Part shown: in pieces, positions 16,581 to 25,376 of the stretch | How positions within the stretch are numbered: the stretch's first letter is position 1 | Layout of the letters: every line of letters starts with the position of its first letter | Source of the DNA: Pokkaliibacter plantistimulans | Lineage (GTDB): Bacteria; Pseudomonadota; Gammaproteobacteria; Pseudomonadales; Balneatricaceae | Direction of reading: 5' to 3' | Assembly: GCF_046844695.1 (NCBI RefSeq) | Contig: NZ_CP177354.1 | Coordinates: 3,596,001 to 3,660,000, forward strand | DNA: 64,000 nt | Notes under the pieces: model-generated | Database searches by the model: none | Told to the model about the DNA's origin: nothing | What the model saw: only the letters and a program-made list of their open reading frames with translations | Program-made: the position numbers and the translations under genes

Positions 16581-16934
16581 TTACCGCGAAGACTCCAGCC
16601 CAACCAACGCCAGTAACTGCTCTGCCCCATGAGCCAGCTGGTTGTACTGAATGGCCTGATCACTACCCTGCAGGGGAAACCACACCAACCAGTCACCCTT
16701 GTCATTGGTACAGGGGAAACAGTTTTCATAAACAGCCATATCACGAAAGCGCCTTTCCAGCACCGCCTTGAGTAACTTCGGACTCTGCTCGGCACGCGAC
16801 ACCGCCAGCTCAAGCCCTCGCCCGTGCTGGTCCTCCCGATAGGCCAGAATCACCCCCATGGCAAGAGGCACGGACATGGAGCGACCGATCATGGCCTGCT
16901 GTAATAGCTGCTCCAGCGCAGTGTTATTTAGCAT
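16581..16934 (-). CDS. hrpV: HrpV-like regulator/chaperone, last gene of the hrpC operon
   Basis: The 117-residue protein occupies the last place in the order hrpF-hrpG-hrcC-hrpT-hrpV, as in P. syringae, and matches HrpV in length. The sequence has a CesT-like rhythm (LEQLLQQAMIG, then LELAVSRAE, then WLVWFPLQ). In P. syringae HrpV binds the activator HrpS and restrains hrpL transcription, and HrpG relieves this. No hrpS is in the window, so the target would be encoded elsewhere. Identification relies on position and size more than on strong motifs. Confidence 0.72.
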   Translation of the reverse strand: MLNNTALEQLLQQAMIGRSMSVPLAMGVILAYREDQHGRGLELAVSRAEQSPKLLKAVLERRFRDMAVYENCFPCTNDKGDWLVWFPLQGSDQAIQYNQLAHGAEQLLALVGLESSR

Positions 16935-17042
16935 CGGTATGCTCCCTCAATATGACGCCCGTCTCCGGACAAGACAGCGAAGGCGTGCTGTAACCACCTT
17001 GCAGAAAGAGAACAGGCTCCCGTTCGCTCAGCATGCTGCCCG

Positions 17043-17237
17043 TCAATCAGTGAACGAGTGAGAGGTGGTGTCCTGATCCTGCGGCAAGCCATCACGCATG
17101 GAAGGCGACCACCAGATCACCAGTTTTTCCGGCGTAGACAGCGGCCGAGAGCAACTGTCTGTGGTGCATGACTTATTACCTGCAGCAGCACAACCGGCCA
17201 ACCCTAGCACCACGGCGATCAGAATGAATAAACGCAT
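17043..17237 (-). CDS. hrpT: HrpT-like outer-membrane lipoprotein
   Basis: From the ATG at 17237 (GAGGA ribosome site 8 bases before) this is a 64-residue lipoprotein with a lipobox LAGC at its signal-peptide end. The mature part contains TTDSCSRP and LVIWWSPSMRDGL, which resemble P. syringae HrpT. HrpT is thought to help the secretin HrcC reach or assemble in the outer membrane. It starts 10 bases after the hrcC stop and lies before hrpV, the expected order. A longer frame to 17288 overlaps hrcC and is not preferred. Confidence 0.82.
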   Translation of the reverse strand: MRLFILIAVVLGLAGCAAAGNKSCTTDSCSRPLSTPEKLVIWWSPSMRDGLPQDQDTTSHSFTD

Positions 17238-17247
17238 GACGAGTTCC

Positions 17248-19338
17248 TCAGGGCGTGACGGGAGGGGTAGATGATGCGACAGGCTCAATCAGTGACGGCC
17301 GTTGCAGACGATCAGGATCAGGAATCCTGACCGCCACCATGACCTCCGCCTGCTGCCAGGGCTTCAGTGCTGCGCCAGGCAATACGGCAACGGCCAGTGT
17401 CTCTCGGCTATCGCAACTGGCTTCATCAAATCGACGGCTCTCAGCACTGTTATTTCGCACCGCCCCGATCACCACAGCAAAGCGGTCATTGGCGTACCAC
17501 TGCACCTTGTCCTTGAGGAACAGCATATTTTCCGCATGACAAATCTGCTCCGGGCCATAGACCGCGACAGGTGGCGCAGCCTGAAAACCCTTGGGCACGT
17601 AATGGTCAGCAAAGGCACTGAGGGCATCCTCCACCTCGCCACGGGTGACATGATGCTCCGCACTGCTGCTGCGCCCCTTCTGTTTGCGCAGTGCCTGATC
17701 CACCTCGTGGCGATTCTCATCGGAGACATACTTGATCGGATTGACCTCCGTACCGACCAGACGCGGCGTAATGATAAATAGCCGCTCGCGGTTGGAATGA
17801 CTGGTGCTCTTGTACTTGAACAGATTACCCACCCCCGGCAGATCGCCCAGCAGCGGAATCTTGCTGTTCTGGTTCTGGCTTTGCTCCACATTGAAGCCGC
17901 CCACCACCAGTGAACGCTCAGCACGAATTACCGCCTGAGTGCTGATAGTGCCCCGGTTGACGCTGGGGGCAGTGCTGCCATCTGACTGTTCGATGCTACC
18001 GTCTTCAATATCCAGTGACAGCTGAATCAGTCGCTGCGGGCCTTCGCCAATGGAACGAGGGATCACCTGCAGGCTGGTGCCCGCGGTAACGGGGGTAATA
18101 TTGGCCACCCGCTCACCGATGGCGGTGATATAGGCGGTATCGTTGAAGTCGATGACGGCTGGCTGGTTCTCAATGGTCAGAATCGACGGATTGGCAATCA
18201 GTGACGCATCGCCCTTGCTTTCCAGCGCACGAATCTGTGTGAAGAAATGGCCAAAATCCTGAATCAGGACCGTGGCGGAGGAACCACTGGCAATAAACGG
18301 ATCAGCGCTTGAAGCATTGAACGTCGCCTCAGTGCTGCCACTACCAATACGCCAGTTAATACCCAGCTCAGCAACTTTACTGCGATCAATATCGAGAATG
18401 ATGGCATCAATCTCAATCACGCTGCGCGGTTGGTCCAACTTGTCGATCAGCGCCTGATACATCGGCTCTTTTTCCGGATCATCCTGAATAAGCACAGCGT
18501 TATTACGAATATCAGCGCTGACTTTCGATCCGCCTTTCTTGCGATTGTTCTGTAGCTTCTGGTTGATTTCTTCTTGCGTCAGGCTGCGGTTGTTTACGCT
18601 GTCCTGAATACGGGTGGTGGCCTGTTCCTGCATGGCATCCAGTGCATTGAGACTGCTCTGCATGGTCATGTCGGCGGTATTGAAGCCAAGGGGCACCTCA
18701 TTGCCACCTTTCTTCTCCAGCAGGCCACTAAGCATGGATGCCACACCAGGCACCACAATGGATTGCCCGCGATACTTGATAGAGCGGTCATCGGCCAGAG
18801 CGTATCTCAGCGGGAAAACCATGACCTCCAGCTTATCGTCACCCTTCTTTTTCTTCTTGCTCAGCGCTTTGACGAAATCCACGTACTGTTTAGGGCCCGA
18901 CACGATCACCACACCTTCGTCGGGCAACTCACCCCAGCCAAAACGCTCATCCAGCAAACCTACGTGCGTCAGTGCATCCTTGAGATCAGAGACCGCATCT
19001 TCCGACACATCCAGACTGACAGAGGTCTGCTCATCCTGCGGGCTGACATACAGCGTACCGTTGTAGACGAACCACAGGAACTGGTGTTCCAGCGCCAGCC
19101 GATCAAGGTATTCCAACGCATTGTTAGCGCGCAGCTTGCCATCGACGGTACCGGAGACGTTGCCCATATCGAGCTTGACCCCAAAGGTACGGGCAAAATC
19201 CGATAATGCCAGCTCCAGTGGAGTGTCATGCGCATCATAGGCGAAGGCGGTGGTCTTCCAGCTTTCGGGAACCGCTGCGTACGATGAACCGCCGTACAGC
19301 AGGCCGAGCAACAACAAAATCAAGGTAATTCTACGCAT
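17248..19338 (-). CDS. hrcC: Type III secretion outer-membrane secretin
   Basis: The 696-residue protein matches the usual length of HrcC (SctC). A signal peptide (ITLILLLLGLLYGGSSYA) is followed by two or three periplasmic N domains and the C-terminal secretin pore, with the family patterns IEIDAIILDIDRS, IANPSILTIENQPAVI, VVGGFNVEQ and IPLLGDLPGVGNLFK. It forms the ring through which the needle/pilus leaves the outer membrane. It is the third gene of the hrpF operon, with a 114-bp gap after hrpG and hrpT directly downstream. No frame damage is seen. Confidence 0.96.
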   Translation of the reverse strand: MRRITLILLLLGLLYGGSSYAAVPESWKTTAFAYDAHDTPLELALSDFARTFGVKLDMGNVSGTVDGKLRANNALEYLDRLALEHQFLWFVYNGTLYVSPQDEQTSVSLDVSEDAVSDLKDALTHVGLLDERFGWGELPDEGVVIVSGPKQYVDFVKALSKKKKKGDDKLEVMVFPLRYALADDRSIKYRGQSIVVPGVASMLSGLLEKKGGNEVPLGFNTADMTMQSSLNALDAMQEQATTRIQDSVNNRSLTQEEINQKLQNNRKKGGSKVSADIRNNAVLIQDDPEKEPMYQALIDKLDQPRSVIEIDAIILDIDRSKVAELGINWRIGSGSTEATFNASSADPFIASGSSATVLIQDFGHFFTQIRALESKGDASLIANPSILTIENQPAVIDFNDTAYITAIGERVANITPVTAGTSLQVIPRSIGEGPQRLIQLSLDIEDGSIEQSDGSTAPSVNRGTISTQAVIRAERSLVVGGFNVEQSQNQNSKIPLLGDLPGVGNLFKYKSTSHSNRERLFIITPRLVGTEVNPIKYVSDENRHEVDQALRKQKGRSSSAEHHVTRGEVEDALSAFADHYVPKGFQAAPPVAVYGPEQICHAENMLFLKDKVQWYANDRFAVVIGAVRNNSAESRRFDEASCDSRETLAVAVLPGAALKPWQQAEVMVAVRIPDPDRLQRPSLIEPVASSTPPVTP

Positions 19339-19452
19339 AACACCCTCATGTTATTCGTACTGTTCATCGTTCCCGCAGGGTAGAGAAGGCTCAACCAAGT
19401 CGCTATCGACTCAGCCGCAGGTGCTGCTAGTAGTTGTAGTTGTTGTTTTTGC

Positions 19453-19926
19453 TTAACGAAAGCCTCGTAACTGCTGAGACAGAGAAAGGGGTAAAACACT
19501 GGGGCTGCGCGGCACAACACTCTGGTTGCGGCCGCTTCGATGACGTGACTGATAGCTGAGCAGCATGTCATGCCACACCTCGGCCTGATTGGCCAGCTGC
19601 TCCACGACACTAAGCACATCTGTGCTGTCCTGCTGAGCGGATTCGCCATTGCAGGCAACCCACTTCACCAGCACACACTGTCCATCGTCGGGATTCAGTG
19701 CCAGTGCCCCGACAAAGCGCCCCAGACCGGCAGAAGCCAGCTGCAACAACAAGCGGGGATTGAAACCGGCGTCGTGCAGAGACATACCAAACTCGAACGC
19801 ACAGCCAACCCCCCCATGCTGTTTGCTCAGGACACAGCTGAAGCGGTCAATGTCCAGTCGCAATTGCTGATCTGACGCTGCCAGCCAGCGGGCAATGCCT
19901 TCCCTGGTTTCCTGCATAGCAGGCAT
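19453..19926 (-). CDS. hrpG: HrpG-like type III chaperone/regulator
   Basis: The 157-residue protein sits between hrpF and hrcC, where P. syringae and Erwinia carry hrpG. The first 120 residues follow the CesT/SycE chaperone pattern (FSCVLSKQHGGVGCAFEF, RLLLQLASAGLGRFVGALAL, VLVKWV), and the last 30 are Arg/Ser-rich. In P. syringae HrpG counteracts HrpV and so frees HrpS. The start could be the ATG at 19926, one base after hrpF, or the ATG at 19917. Function is assigned by position and fold pattern. Confidence 0.75.
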   Translation of the reverse strand: MPAMQETREGIARWLAASDQQLRLDIDRFSCVLSKQHGGVGCAFEFGMSLHDAGFNPRLLLQLASAGLGRFVGALALNPDDGQCVLVKWVACNGESAQQDSTDVLSVVEQLANQAEVWHDMLLSYQSRHRSGRNQSVVPRSPSVLPLSLSQQLRGFR

Positions 19927-19927
19927 C

Positions 19928-20149
19928 TCAACGAATCTCGTTGATGATCGCTTTGGCCAGATTATGCTTGACCTGCAGCTCCTGATTCACTGCCCAGCTG
20001 GCAGTGGCGTTTTGTCGCATGGCCGAGTTAAAGGCATAGATGTCATCAAGCGATGCCCCCTCCAGATTGGTGGCAATGTCATCCATGTTTTTCTGACTGC
20101 GCTCGAACTGGGTATCAAGGCGATGACGAACGGATTCTACCGAAGACAT
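19928..20149 (-). CDS. hrpF: HrpF-like small type III protein
   Basis: This is a 73-residue helical protein beginning MSSVESVRHRLDTQFERS and ending VKHNLAKAIINEIR, closely patterned on P. syringae HrpF (74 residues). HrpF is a small cytoplasmic/secreted partner, proposed to chaperone the pilin HrpA in P. syringae. It opens the hrpF-hrpG-hrcC-hrpT-hrpV unit. A strong GGGAGG ribosome site and an hrp box 35 bases before the ATG support both the start and its control by HrpL. Confidence 0.84.
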   Translation of the reverse strand: MSSVESVRHRLDTQFERSQKNMDDIATNLEGASLDDIYAFNSAMRQNATASWAVNQELQVKHNLAKAIINEIR

Positions 20150-20183
20150 AGGAACCTCCCATTAGCATGTAATCAGTAATCTA

Positions 20184-20211
20184 TGGGTGGTTCAGCATGT
20201 CTGAAGGTTCC
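20184..20211 (-). promoter_or_regulatory. HrpL-type promoter (hrp box) for the hrpF-hrcC operon
   Basis: On the minus strand: GGAACC-N15-CCACCCA, with all fixed bases matched. The expected transcript start is about 28 bases before hrpF. Confidence 0.9.
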
Positions 20212-20320
20212 CGGAATCACCCCGGACAGGAAGGGGGATTAGACGATAAAGCGGGGAAAGTCACGCAACATCACGCCAGACCCAGTGACACCGGCAGGAC
20301 ACTGACACCCGTGGATTACA

Positions 20321-20959
20321 TTAATGGTCTTCGGTATGGGTATTCAGCGTACTGTTCAATTGTTCACAGATAGCTGACCAGGAGCAGCGGAACACTCCGG
20401 CGTCTGTTTCCAGAATGACGCTGTCATCAGCAACAAAGGGGTCGGTTTCTAACTGCCAGTGGCGTACCCTCTGTTGCTGTAACGCCTGCTCCAGCACGGG
20501 TTGCAGCGCCGTGGTGCAGCGTAGCACGGCAGGTACGGCCTGCCGTTGTGTGGCCACCAGCTGGCGCACCAGACTCTGGCCTCGCAACTCTGCTGACATG
20601 TCCCCCAATACCGCCTGCAATGCACTCTGCACCAGCTGCTCTGCAACCTGCTCCACCTCGTCCCACAACGCATCACGCTGTTGCTGCAAGGTTTGCAATA
20701 ATCCATTCGCCTCCTGCCAGACCTCTTCCTGTGCCTGTGCCCGGGCCTGCTCAGCCAGTACAGCGGCCTGCGCCCGGGCCTCACCCAACAGACTCTCAGC
20801 CTGCAGCTCCGCCTGCTCAAGTAATAATGCCGCCTGTTGCTCAGCACGTGCAGTGATCTGCTCTACCGTAGTACATAACTGTAACTGCCGGGCGGTGATG
20901 ACGGGTAGCAATGCGAGATCTTCAGCGCTCTGCAGGGAGATCCGTCGTCTAACGAACAT
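20321..20959 (-). CDS. hrpE: HrpE/HrcL-type ATPase stator (SctL)
   Basis: From the ATG at 20959, preceded by GGAG, the protein has 212 residues; an upstream ATG at 21025 would overlap hrpD. The N-terminal half is a long Gln/Ala/Glu-rich coiled coil (LLEQAELQAESLLGEARAQA), the hallmark of HrpE/FliH stators. The C-terminal part matches the HrpE/YscL globular domain that holds the ATPase HrcN and the sorting-platform protein HrcQ. It ends the hrpA operon. The gap after it contains the hrpF promoter. Confidence 0.88.
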   Translation of the reverse strand: MFVRRRISLQSAEDLALLPVITARQLQLCTTVEQITARAEQQAALLLEQAELQAESLLGEARAQAAVLAEQARAQAQEEVWQEANGLLQTLQQQRDALWDEVEQVAEQLVQSALQAVLGDMSAELRGQSLVRQLVATQRQAVPAVLRCTTALQPVLEQALQQQRVRHWQLETDPFVADDSVILETDAGVFRCSWSAICEQLNSTLNTHTEDH

Positions 20960-21021
20960 GGACACTTTCACTCCTGAAGATGGATGACAAGCTGGCAGCG
21001 GTAAGGGTGGCAGGCATGCGG

Positions 21022-21624
21022 TCAACCGACATTTCCCACCTCTTCCGTATGACTATTGGATATTCGCCACATTACCGCATGCCATAGCTGATTGAGACGA
21101 TTGGCCGGCACTGGCTCCAGATGCTGTAACGACAGTACCCAGTCACTGGGAAAGCACAGCTTTGCCCTACTCCAGGTAGCGACTGACATCCACTGCTGTA
21201 ACAGCGCCAGTCCTACCTGCTCTCCGGGCAAGTGCGGGTGCTGGGCTACCGACCAGTTGCCCGGCATTAACGCCTTGGCCAAGTGCCGGCACCAGCTGAC
21301 ATCCGAAGGCGATATGCCATGGGCACCGGATTGCCGAACCGCTACTTCTGCCGCCAGATTGAGTACCTGCAGCCGCTGGTCATGCGACAGCACCACCCAC
21401 TGCAGCAACACATCACCCGGCATGGAGGGTGCCTCGTCGGCAAGATCAAACATCTGCCGTAATTGCACCTCATCCAGCTGTTGCCATAGCGCACACCTTT
21501 GACCCCTGATAAGACAACGAAGGCTGGACGGTATACACACTTCTATCCAGGAGTCATGCATCTGCTGCCAGGGTTGCTGCCAGAACTGCAACCATGGCAA
21601 TAACTGCTCAGCCGTAGCGGTCAT
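21022..21624 (-). CDS. hrpD: HrpD-like sorting-platform protein (SctK)
   Basis: This 200-residue, Trp/Leu/Gln-rich cytoplasmic protein lies between hrcJ and hrpE, where hrpD is found in P. syringae and Erwinia, and its size fits. SctK-type proteins dock the sorting platform to the inner-membrane ring. No catalytic motif is expected or seen. The start at 21624 lies 44 bases after the hrcJ stop. The assignment rests mainly on gene order and size, since this family diverges quickly. Confidence 0.78.
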   Translation of the reverse strand: MTATAEQLLPWLQFWQQPWQQMHDSWIEVCIPSSLRCLIRGQRCALWQQLDEVQLRQMFDLADEAPSMPGDVLLQWVVLSHDQRLQVLNLAAEVAVRQSGAHGISPSDVSWCRHLAKALMPGNWSVAQHPHLPGEQVGLALLQQWMSVATWSRAKLCFPSDWVLSLQHLEPVPANRLNQLWHAVMWRISNSHTEEVGNVG

Positions 21625-21668
21625 ACTGAACGGTTACCGGCTCAAGGAATGGCAAAGGGTGAAAAGGA

Positions 21669-22460
21669 TCATCGTCCGGGAGCCTTGCCTGTTGCGCCAA
21701 GACCGACGCGCCCCAACAAGGCGTTGCGCCATTCCGGCTTCAGCCACAAACAGAGGGCAATCATCGACAGCAGCAGAAACAGCACCCCAGTGATCAGACT
21801 CCACTGCCAGAAACGCAAGGACTCCACAGGCAGCAAGAACGGACCAAAGCTAACGAGTCTCTGCTGCTCGTGATACTCCTCTGCAGGCACAAAAACCACT
21901 GCCAGCTTGTCTTCTTTGTCGGTAAGACCTGGGATACTGCTGCGCACCAGACGTTCAACACGGGGGCGAATAACATCAGGATCAAGATCAGCCCGATGCT
22001 TGATAAACACGGCTGCCGAAGCTGGCTGCACCGGCTCTCCCGGCGCTACCCGCTCAGGCAGCACCACATGGACCCGGGCGACAAGCACACCATCAATCTG
22101 CGACAGCGTCGACTCCAGCTCCTGCGACAGGGCATAGATATAACGCGCCCGCTCCTCCAGCGGTGAGGAAATCACGCCTTCCTTACGGAACACCTCACCC
22201 ATATTTTCGCGGGACTTACGCGGCAATCCGGCAGCATCCAGAATGCGAACAGCTCGAGCCATGTCCGGCACATCAACGATAACCGTGATACCCTCCTTGG
22301 TGATGGTCTTGTCCGCTTCGATGTGCTTCGATGCCAGTTCAGCAATCACCTCGTTGGCATCCGCTTCAGTCAGATTACGATTCAGCTCCACCTGTTCCTG
22401 GCAGCCAGCCAGCAACGCCAGCATGCCCGTCAGTAATACCACTATCAGGTAGCGCCCCAT
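21669..22460 (-). CDS. hrcJ: Type III inner-membrane ring lipoprotein HrcJ (SctJ)
   Basis: The 263-residue lipoprotein has a lipobox LAGC after a short hydrophobic leader. The YscJ/FliF domain includes LTEADANEVIAELASKHI, an ERARYIYALSQELESTL stretch and VARVHVVLPE. A C-terminal membrane helix (ITGVLFLLLSMIALCLWL) anchors it. It forms the periplasmic inner ring with HrpQ. It is placed between hrpB and hrpD in the hrpA operon, with no sign of damage. Confidence 0.96.
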   Translation of the reverse strand: MGRYLIVVLLTGMLALLAGCQEQVELNRNLTEADANEVIAELASKHIEADKTITKEGITVIVDVPDMARAVRILDAAGLPRKSRENMGEVFRKEGVISSPLEERARYIYALSQELESTLSQIDGVLVARVHVVLPERVAPGEPVQPASAAVFIKHRADLDPDVIRPRVERLVRSSIPGLTDKEDKLAVVFVPAEEYHEQQRLVSFGPFLLPVESLRFWQWSLITGVLFLLLSMIALCLWLKPEWRNALLGRVGLGATGKAPGR

Positions 22461-22509
22461 ACTTTCTCCCGCTCTGCGGCTCAGTACTTATTTAACAGCC
22501 TCCGGCCGT

Positions 22510-22890
22510 TTACTGCAGGCTGGTGAGTTTTTCGATTGCCTGCGAACCTTTGCTGATCAGCTTGGTGGTCAGCAAACTTTCCAGATAGAAAGAGGATAAC
22601 GAGCGGTTAGCCGCTATCACGTCTTCCGGGCTGGAAGACTTGGAGGCTTTACGTAACGCCTTGTTAGCCTTGTCTGACAGCGCCTGCAAGTGCTCTGATG
22701 AGCCAGATAGCTGATCAACAATGCGCTCGGCCACGTTGGTATTGCTCTGGTCCTGCTGGGGAGCCTGCATCGCCGCACTGAAAAAATGCACGTCCTGCTG
22801 AGAAGGTGCCTTTATCTTGCTCTGTTCACCCGACTCGCCCGCGGAAGGGATACTGACCTGTCCCAGCCCCTGAATATCTTTCACTGACAT
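22510..22890 (-). CDS. hrpB: Type III inner-rod protein HrpB (SctI)
   Basis: The 126-residue protein is close in size to P. syringae HrpB. Its C-terminal helix, FYLESLLTTKLISKGSQAIE, followed by KLTSLQ, is the YscI/HrpB signature that connects the rod to the export gate and needle. The N-terminal 50 residues are polar and probably flexible. It stands between hrpN and hrcJ, the position expected in this class of cluster. Confidence 0.88.
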   Translation of the reverse strand: MSVKDIQGLGQVSIPSAGESGEQSKIKAPSQQDVHFFSAAMQAPQQDQSNTNVAERIVDQLSGSSEHLQALSDKANKALRKASKSSSPEDVIAANRSLSSFYLESLLTTKLISKGSQAIEKLTSLQ

Positions 22891-22975
22891 GAGAACCTCC
22901 TGCCAACACTATCGACGACAATGAAAAGAGGCGGATGACCTCCCGGTGATCACCCGCCATCATCGCCTTCCAGAC

Positions 22976-24103
22976 TCAGGCAGCGACTTTATGCATTGCC
23001 TGATTGACAAGACTGTTCGCCAGTAACATGGCATCCATATCCGTTTGCTGGTTGCCAGTGCTCTTACCATCCATAGTGTCTTTCAGCATGCTGATCGCCT
23101 GCTTAAACTTGTCCATACTTTCTTTGGACATACCATCATCATCAGGATTGCTCAGTGCATCAGCCCATGACTTGTCATCCGTCTTTGCTTTGTCCCAGTT
23201 ATCTTTCTGATACTCAGGCTTACCGAAAATTTCAGGGTTTTGGTCCATGAAACGACCAATATCCTTTGCCATTTCCCGGTCTTCTTTATTCACGAAGTAG
23301 CGTGTGTCGCTATCATTGTGAGTACCGATGCTGTCCAATGCGGTCTTACCGGCATAGGAAGCAAAGCTGCCAGCTGTAGCAACACCTGACTGCATAGCGG
23401 GACTCATATTACCCAGCGTGCTGCCGCCGCCAAAGCCTGTACTTTGAGGAGACGCACTACCAAAGCCCGCACCACCAAAGCCGCCGCCGAAACCACCTCC
23501 CAGACCACCAATCTGGCTGCCCAGACCACTGATCGAGCCACCGATGGCCGAACCCAGTGCATCGCCCAGCGCACCACCAATCATGCTACCGCCAAGGCCG
23601 CCCAGGGCTCCGCCTGCCACGCTACCCGCCATACCGCCAAGACCGCTGATGGTATTACCTACATCACTCACCATGCCACCTGCACCACCCAACATCTGCT
23701 GCAAGCCACCGCCCAACACACTGGACAAAGCATCTTTCAGGCCCTTGGTAAATTCCTGTAGCTCATTCTTATCCAGATAGTTATCTTCACTCATCTCGTC
23801 CTGCCAGTTGCGCACATTACCGGTGGCATCATCTGGCCCGCTATAGTTGGACTTATTTTGATCCATAAACTTGGCAATCATATCCATCAAAGGATTGTTG
23901 CCGGGGTTATTAAAGGTGGCGCCATCACCTTGTTTCTGAAACAGCGCCTGTGTCAGCGCATCGGCCAGCATATCTGCCAGCGGATTGGTGCTGCCACCCT
24001 GGGAACCTTGCTGCGACGGTGCGGCACCTTTGTTGGTGTCGCCCTGCAGCAATCCGCCGGAGTTATCAAGAGGAATACTGATAGTCAGGGTTGCATTGAT
24101 CAT
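22976..24103 (-). CDS. hrpN: Harpin HrpN
   Basis: The 375-residue, cysteine-free, Gly-rich protein carries the Erwinia HrpN C-terminal domain. From residue 260 it reads GTHNDSDTRYFVNKEDREMA, then IGRFMDQNPEIFGKP, then TDDKSWADALSNPDDDGM, all matching HrpN block for block. The middle (about 130-235) is an alanine/glycine repeat. Harpins are secreted through the type III system and act at plant membranes or help effector delivery. An AAGGAG ribosome site precedes the start. It is second in the hrpA operon, the slot that hrpZ fills in P. syringae; in Erwinia hrpN usually lies apart. Confidence 0.9.
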   Translation of the reverse strand: MINATLTISIPLDNSGGLLQGDTNKGAAPSQQGSQGGSTNPLADMLADALTQALFQKQGDGATFNNPGNNPLMDMIAKFMDQNKSNYSGPDDATGNVRNWQDEMSEDNYLDKNELQEFTKGLKDALSSVLGGGLQQMLGGAGGMVSDVGNTISGLGGMAGSVAGGALGGLGGSMIGGALGDALGSAIGGSISGLGSQIGGLGGGFGGGFGGAGFGSASPQSTGFGGGSTLGNMSPAMQSGVATAGSFASYAGKTALDSIGTHNDSDTRYFVNKEDREMAKDIGRFMDQNPEIFGKPEYQKDNWDKAKTDDKSWADALSNPDDDGMSKESMDKFKQAISMLKDTMDGKSTGNQQTDMDAMLLANSLVNQAMHKVAA

Positions 24104-24247
24104 TCACTTTTCTCCTTCAAAGTCGGCAGATAGCAACCACGACCAGTAAGCCTCGGGAAACTATCTCCGGAGCATTACCACGAATGACAGGAGCCACTAC
24201 ACACGTCCAGACCGGACCCCTGCCATCCCTGGAAACGTAAACCAATC

Positions 24248-24472
24248 TTAGTAGTTGATCGCCTTGCCGCTCTGAGTAGCGGCGTTGTTGGCTTTGTTAG
24301 CTGAGTCAACATAGCCGTTCATGATACTGTTGACGGTGTCAGTCTTCATTTTGTCAGACTGCGCCGCCGCATTCATTTTGGTGGTTTCTGCAGAGGTTTT
24401 ATCCAGAAGCTGCAAAGCATCCTGAGAAGCCTGCAAACCTTGACCACCTAGACTACCTAGAACTGAACTCAT
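24248..24472 (-). CDS. hrpA: HrpA-like type III pilin
   Basis: From the ATG at 24472 (AGGTGA ribosome site) the protein has 74 residues; a GTG at 24481 would add three. It is short, helical, free of cysteine, and ends NGYVDSANKANNAATQSGKAINY, broken as NGYVDSANKANN and AATQSGKAINY. This resembles the C terminus of P. syringae HrpA (KGISY), the part that builds the pilus core. It is first in the operon after an hrp box, as hrpA is elsewhere. A divergent gene at 24725 shares this C-terminal region. Confidence 0.82.
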   Translation of the reverse strand: MSSVLGSLGGQGLQASQDALQLLDKTSAETTKMNAAAQSDKMKTDTVNSIMNGYVDSANKANNAATQSGKAINY

Positions 24473-24542
24473 AATTTTCACCTATCTAAAGTCAGAAGAA
24501 TGTGTTCTGGATTTCGGACACGCCGATGCATGTCTCGCTGGT

Positions 24543-24570
24543 TAAGTGGTGGTCACCCGACTCCGGTTCC
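24543..24570 (-). promoter_or_regulatory. HrpL-type promoter (hrp box) for the hrpA operon
   Basis: On the minus strand: GGAACC-N15-CCACTTA, with a perfect consensus. The leader to hrpA is about 65 bases. Only 48 bases separate it from the plus-strand hrp box at 24619. Confidence 0.92.
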
Positions 24571-24618
24571 GCCGCTTTTTTCACTTTTTTCCGTCCCCAG
24601 ATCAGGTGAAAAAACTGC

Positions 24619-24647
24619 GGAACCAGCCCCTGATGCCCTCCCACTCA
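24619..24647 (+). promoter_or_regulatory. HrpL-type promoter (hrp box) for the chimeric pilin gene
   Basis: GGAACC-N16-CCACTCA, a perfect consensus, 77 bases before the ATG at 24725. It forms a divergent pair with the hrpA promoter. Confidence 0.9.
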
Positions 24648-24724
24648 GCTTCGGCATACCGCTGACATAGCGGTTCTTATGCGGGCAACATCGTTGAGGA
24701 TTGCAACGCAAGAGGAGATGAAGG

Positions 24725-25327
24725 ATGGCAATTTCAGGCAGCTGTCACAGCGGGTCTTTCCCGCCACAACAGCCCATAGCCGACGGCGGATTTCGGAGTC
24801 CACCCAGAGAAAAAAGGCTGGAGATAACCCTGAGTATAACTATTGATGACGACCCTCGTTCTGCACGGGGTCAGGGCTCTCAGGGCGGTAGCAATAGCAG
24901 GGCTGGCGGGGGCAGTCTGTTCGATGCGCAGGGTAATCCACTGGCATTTAACGATGGCCATCTTTATGGCGGACAAGGTGGAGGGAATGGCAGCAACCAG
25001 AGCCACTACCCAAGCGGCGCTCCTCTGGGCAATGCCGGCGGTAGTGGTAATGCACAAGGCAACAGCGGCACCGGCGGCACTGGCAATAACGATTTCGACA
25101 GCATCAACCGTGATCTGGAACAGCTCAGCCAGCGCATGTTAAAGGACAATCTTGATGCGCTCGAGATGATGGAGCACACCATTGCCGAGACAGTTGTGCA
25201 AGCCAGCATTGCTCAGTCTGAAAAACTGATAGTCGATACTAAAAACGCTATTTCCAATGGCTATGTGGATTCAGCCAACAAGGCGAACAACGCTAACACT
25301 CAAAGTGGCAAGGGTATCAACTTCTGA
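24725..25327 (+). CDS. Chimeric protein: Gly-rich harpin-like N terminus, HrpA-like pilin C terminus
   Basis: This is a 200-residue protein. Residues 1-120 are Gly/Ser/Asn-rich, like a harpin, with an RLEITLSITIDDD segment near residue 36. Residues 125-200 are helical and end NGYVDSANKANNANTQSGKG-INF, nearly identical to the last 23 residues of the HrpA-like pilin on the other strand. So it looks like a pilin domain with a long variable extension. AAGG and GAGGAG lie just before the ATG. It could be a second pilus subunit, a tip/cap protein or a decoy pilin; none can be chosen from sequence. It has its own hrp box. Confidence 0.78.
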   Translation: MAISGSCHSGSFPPQQPIADGGFRSPPREKRLEITLSITIDDDPRSARGQGSQGGSNSRAGGGSLFDAQGNPLAFNDGHLYGGQGGGNGSNQSHYPSGAPLGNAGGSGNAQGNSGTGGTGNNDFDSINRDLEQLSQRMLKDNLDALEMMEHTIAETVVQASIAQSEKLIVDTKNAISNGYVDSANKANNANTQSGKGINF

Positions 25328-25354
25328 ATACCTTCAGCCTGCACTCCACCCGTT

Positions 25355-25376
25355 CGGCCAGCCGCCGTGCTGGCCG
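25355..25376 (+). terminator. Hairpin after the chimeric pilin gene
   Basis: The arms CGGCCAGC and GCTGGCCG form an 8-bp stem with a 6-base loop, 28 bases after the stop. The T tract is weak. It would separate the pilin gene from the kinase gene. Confidence 0.5.

Noticed and set aside
19268..19296. GGAACC-N15-CCGCCGT on the plus strand
   Set aside because: The -10 element is CCGC, not CCAC, it lies in hrcC coding sequence, and it points away from any start.
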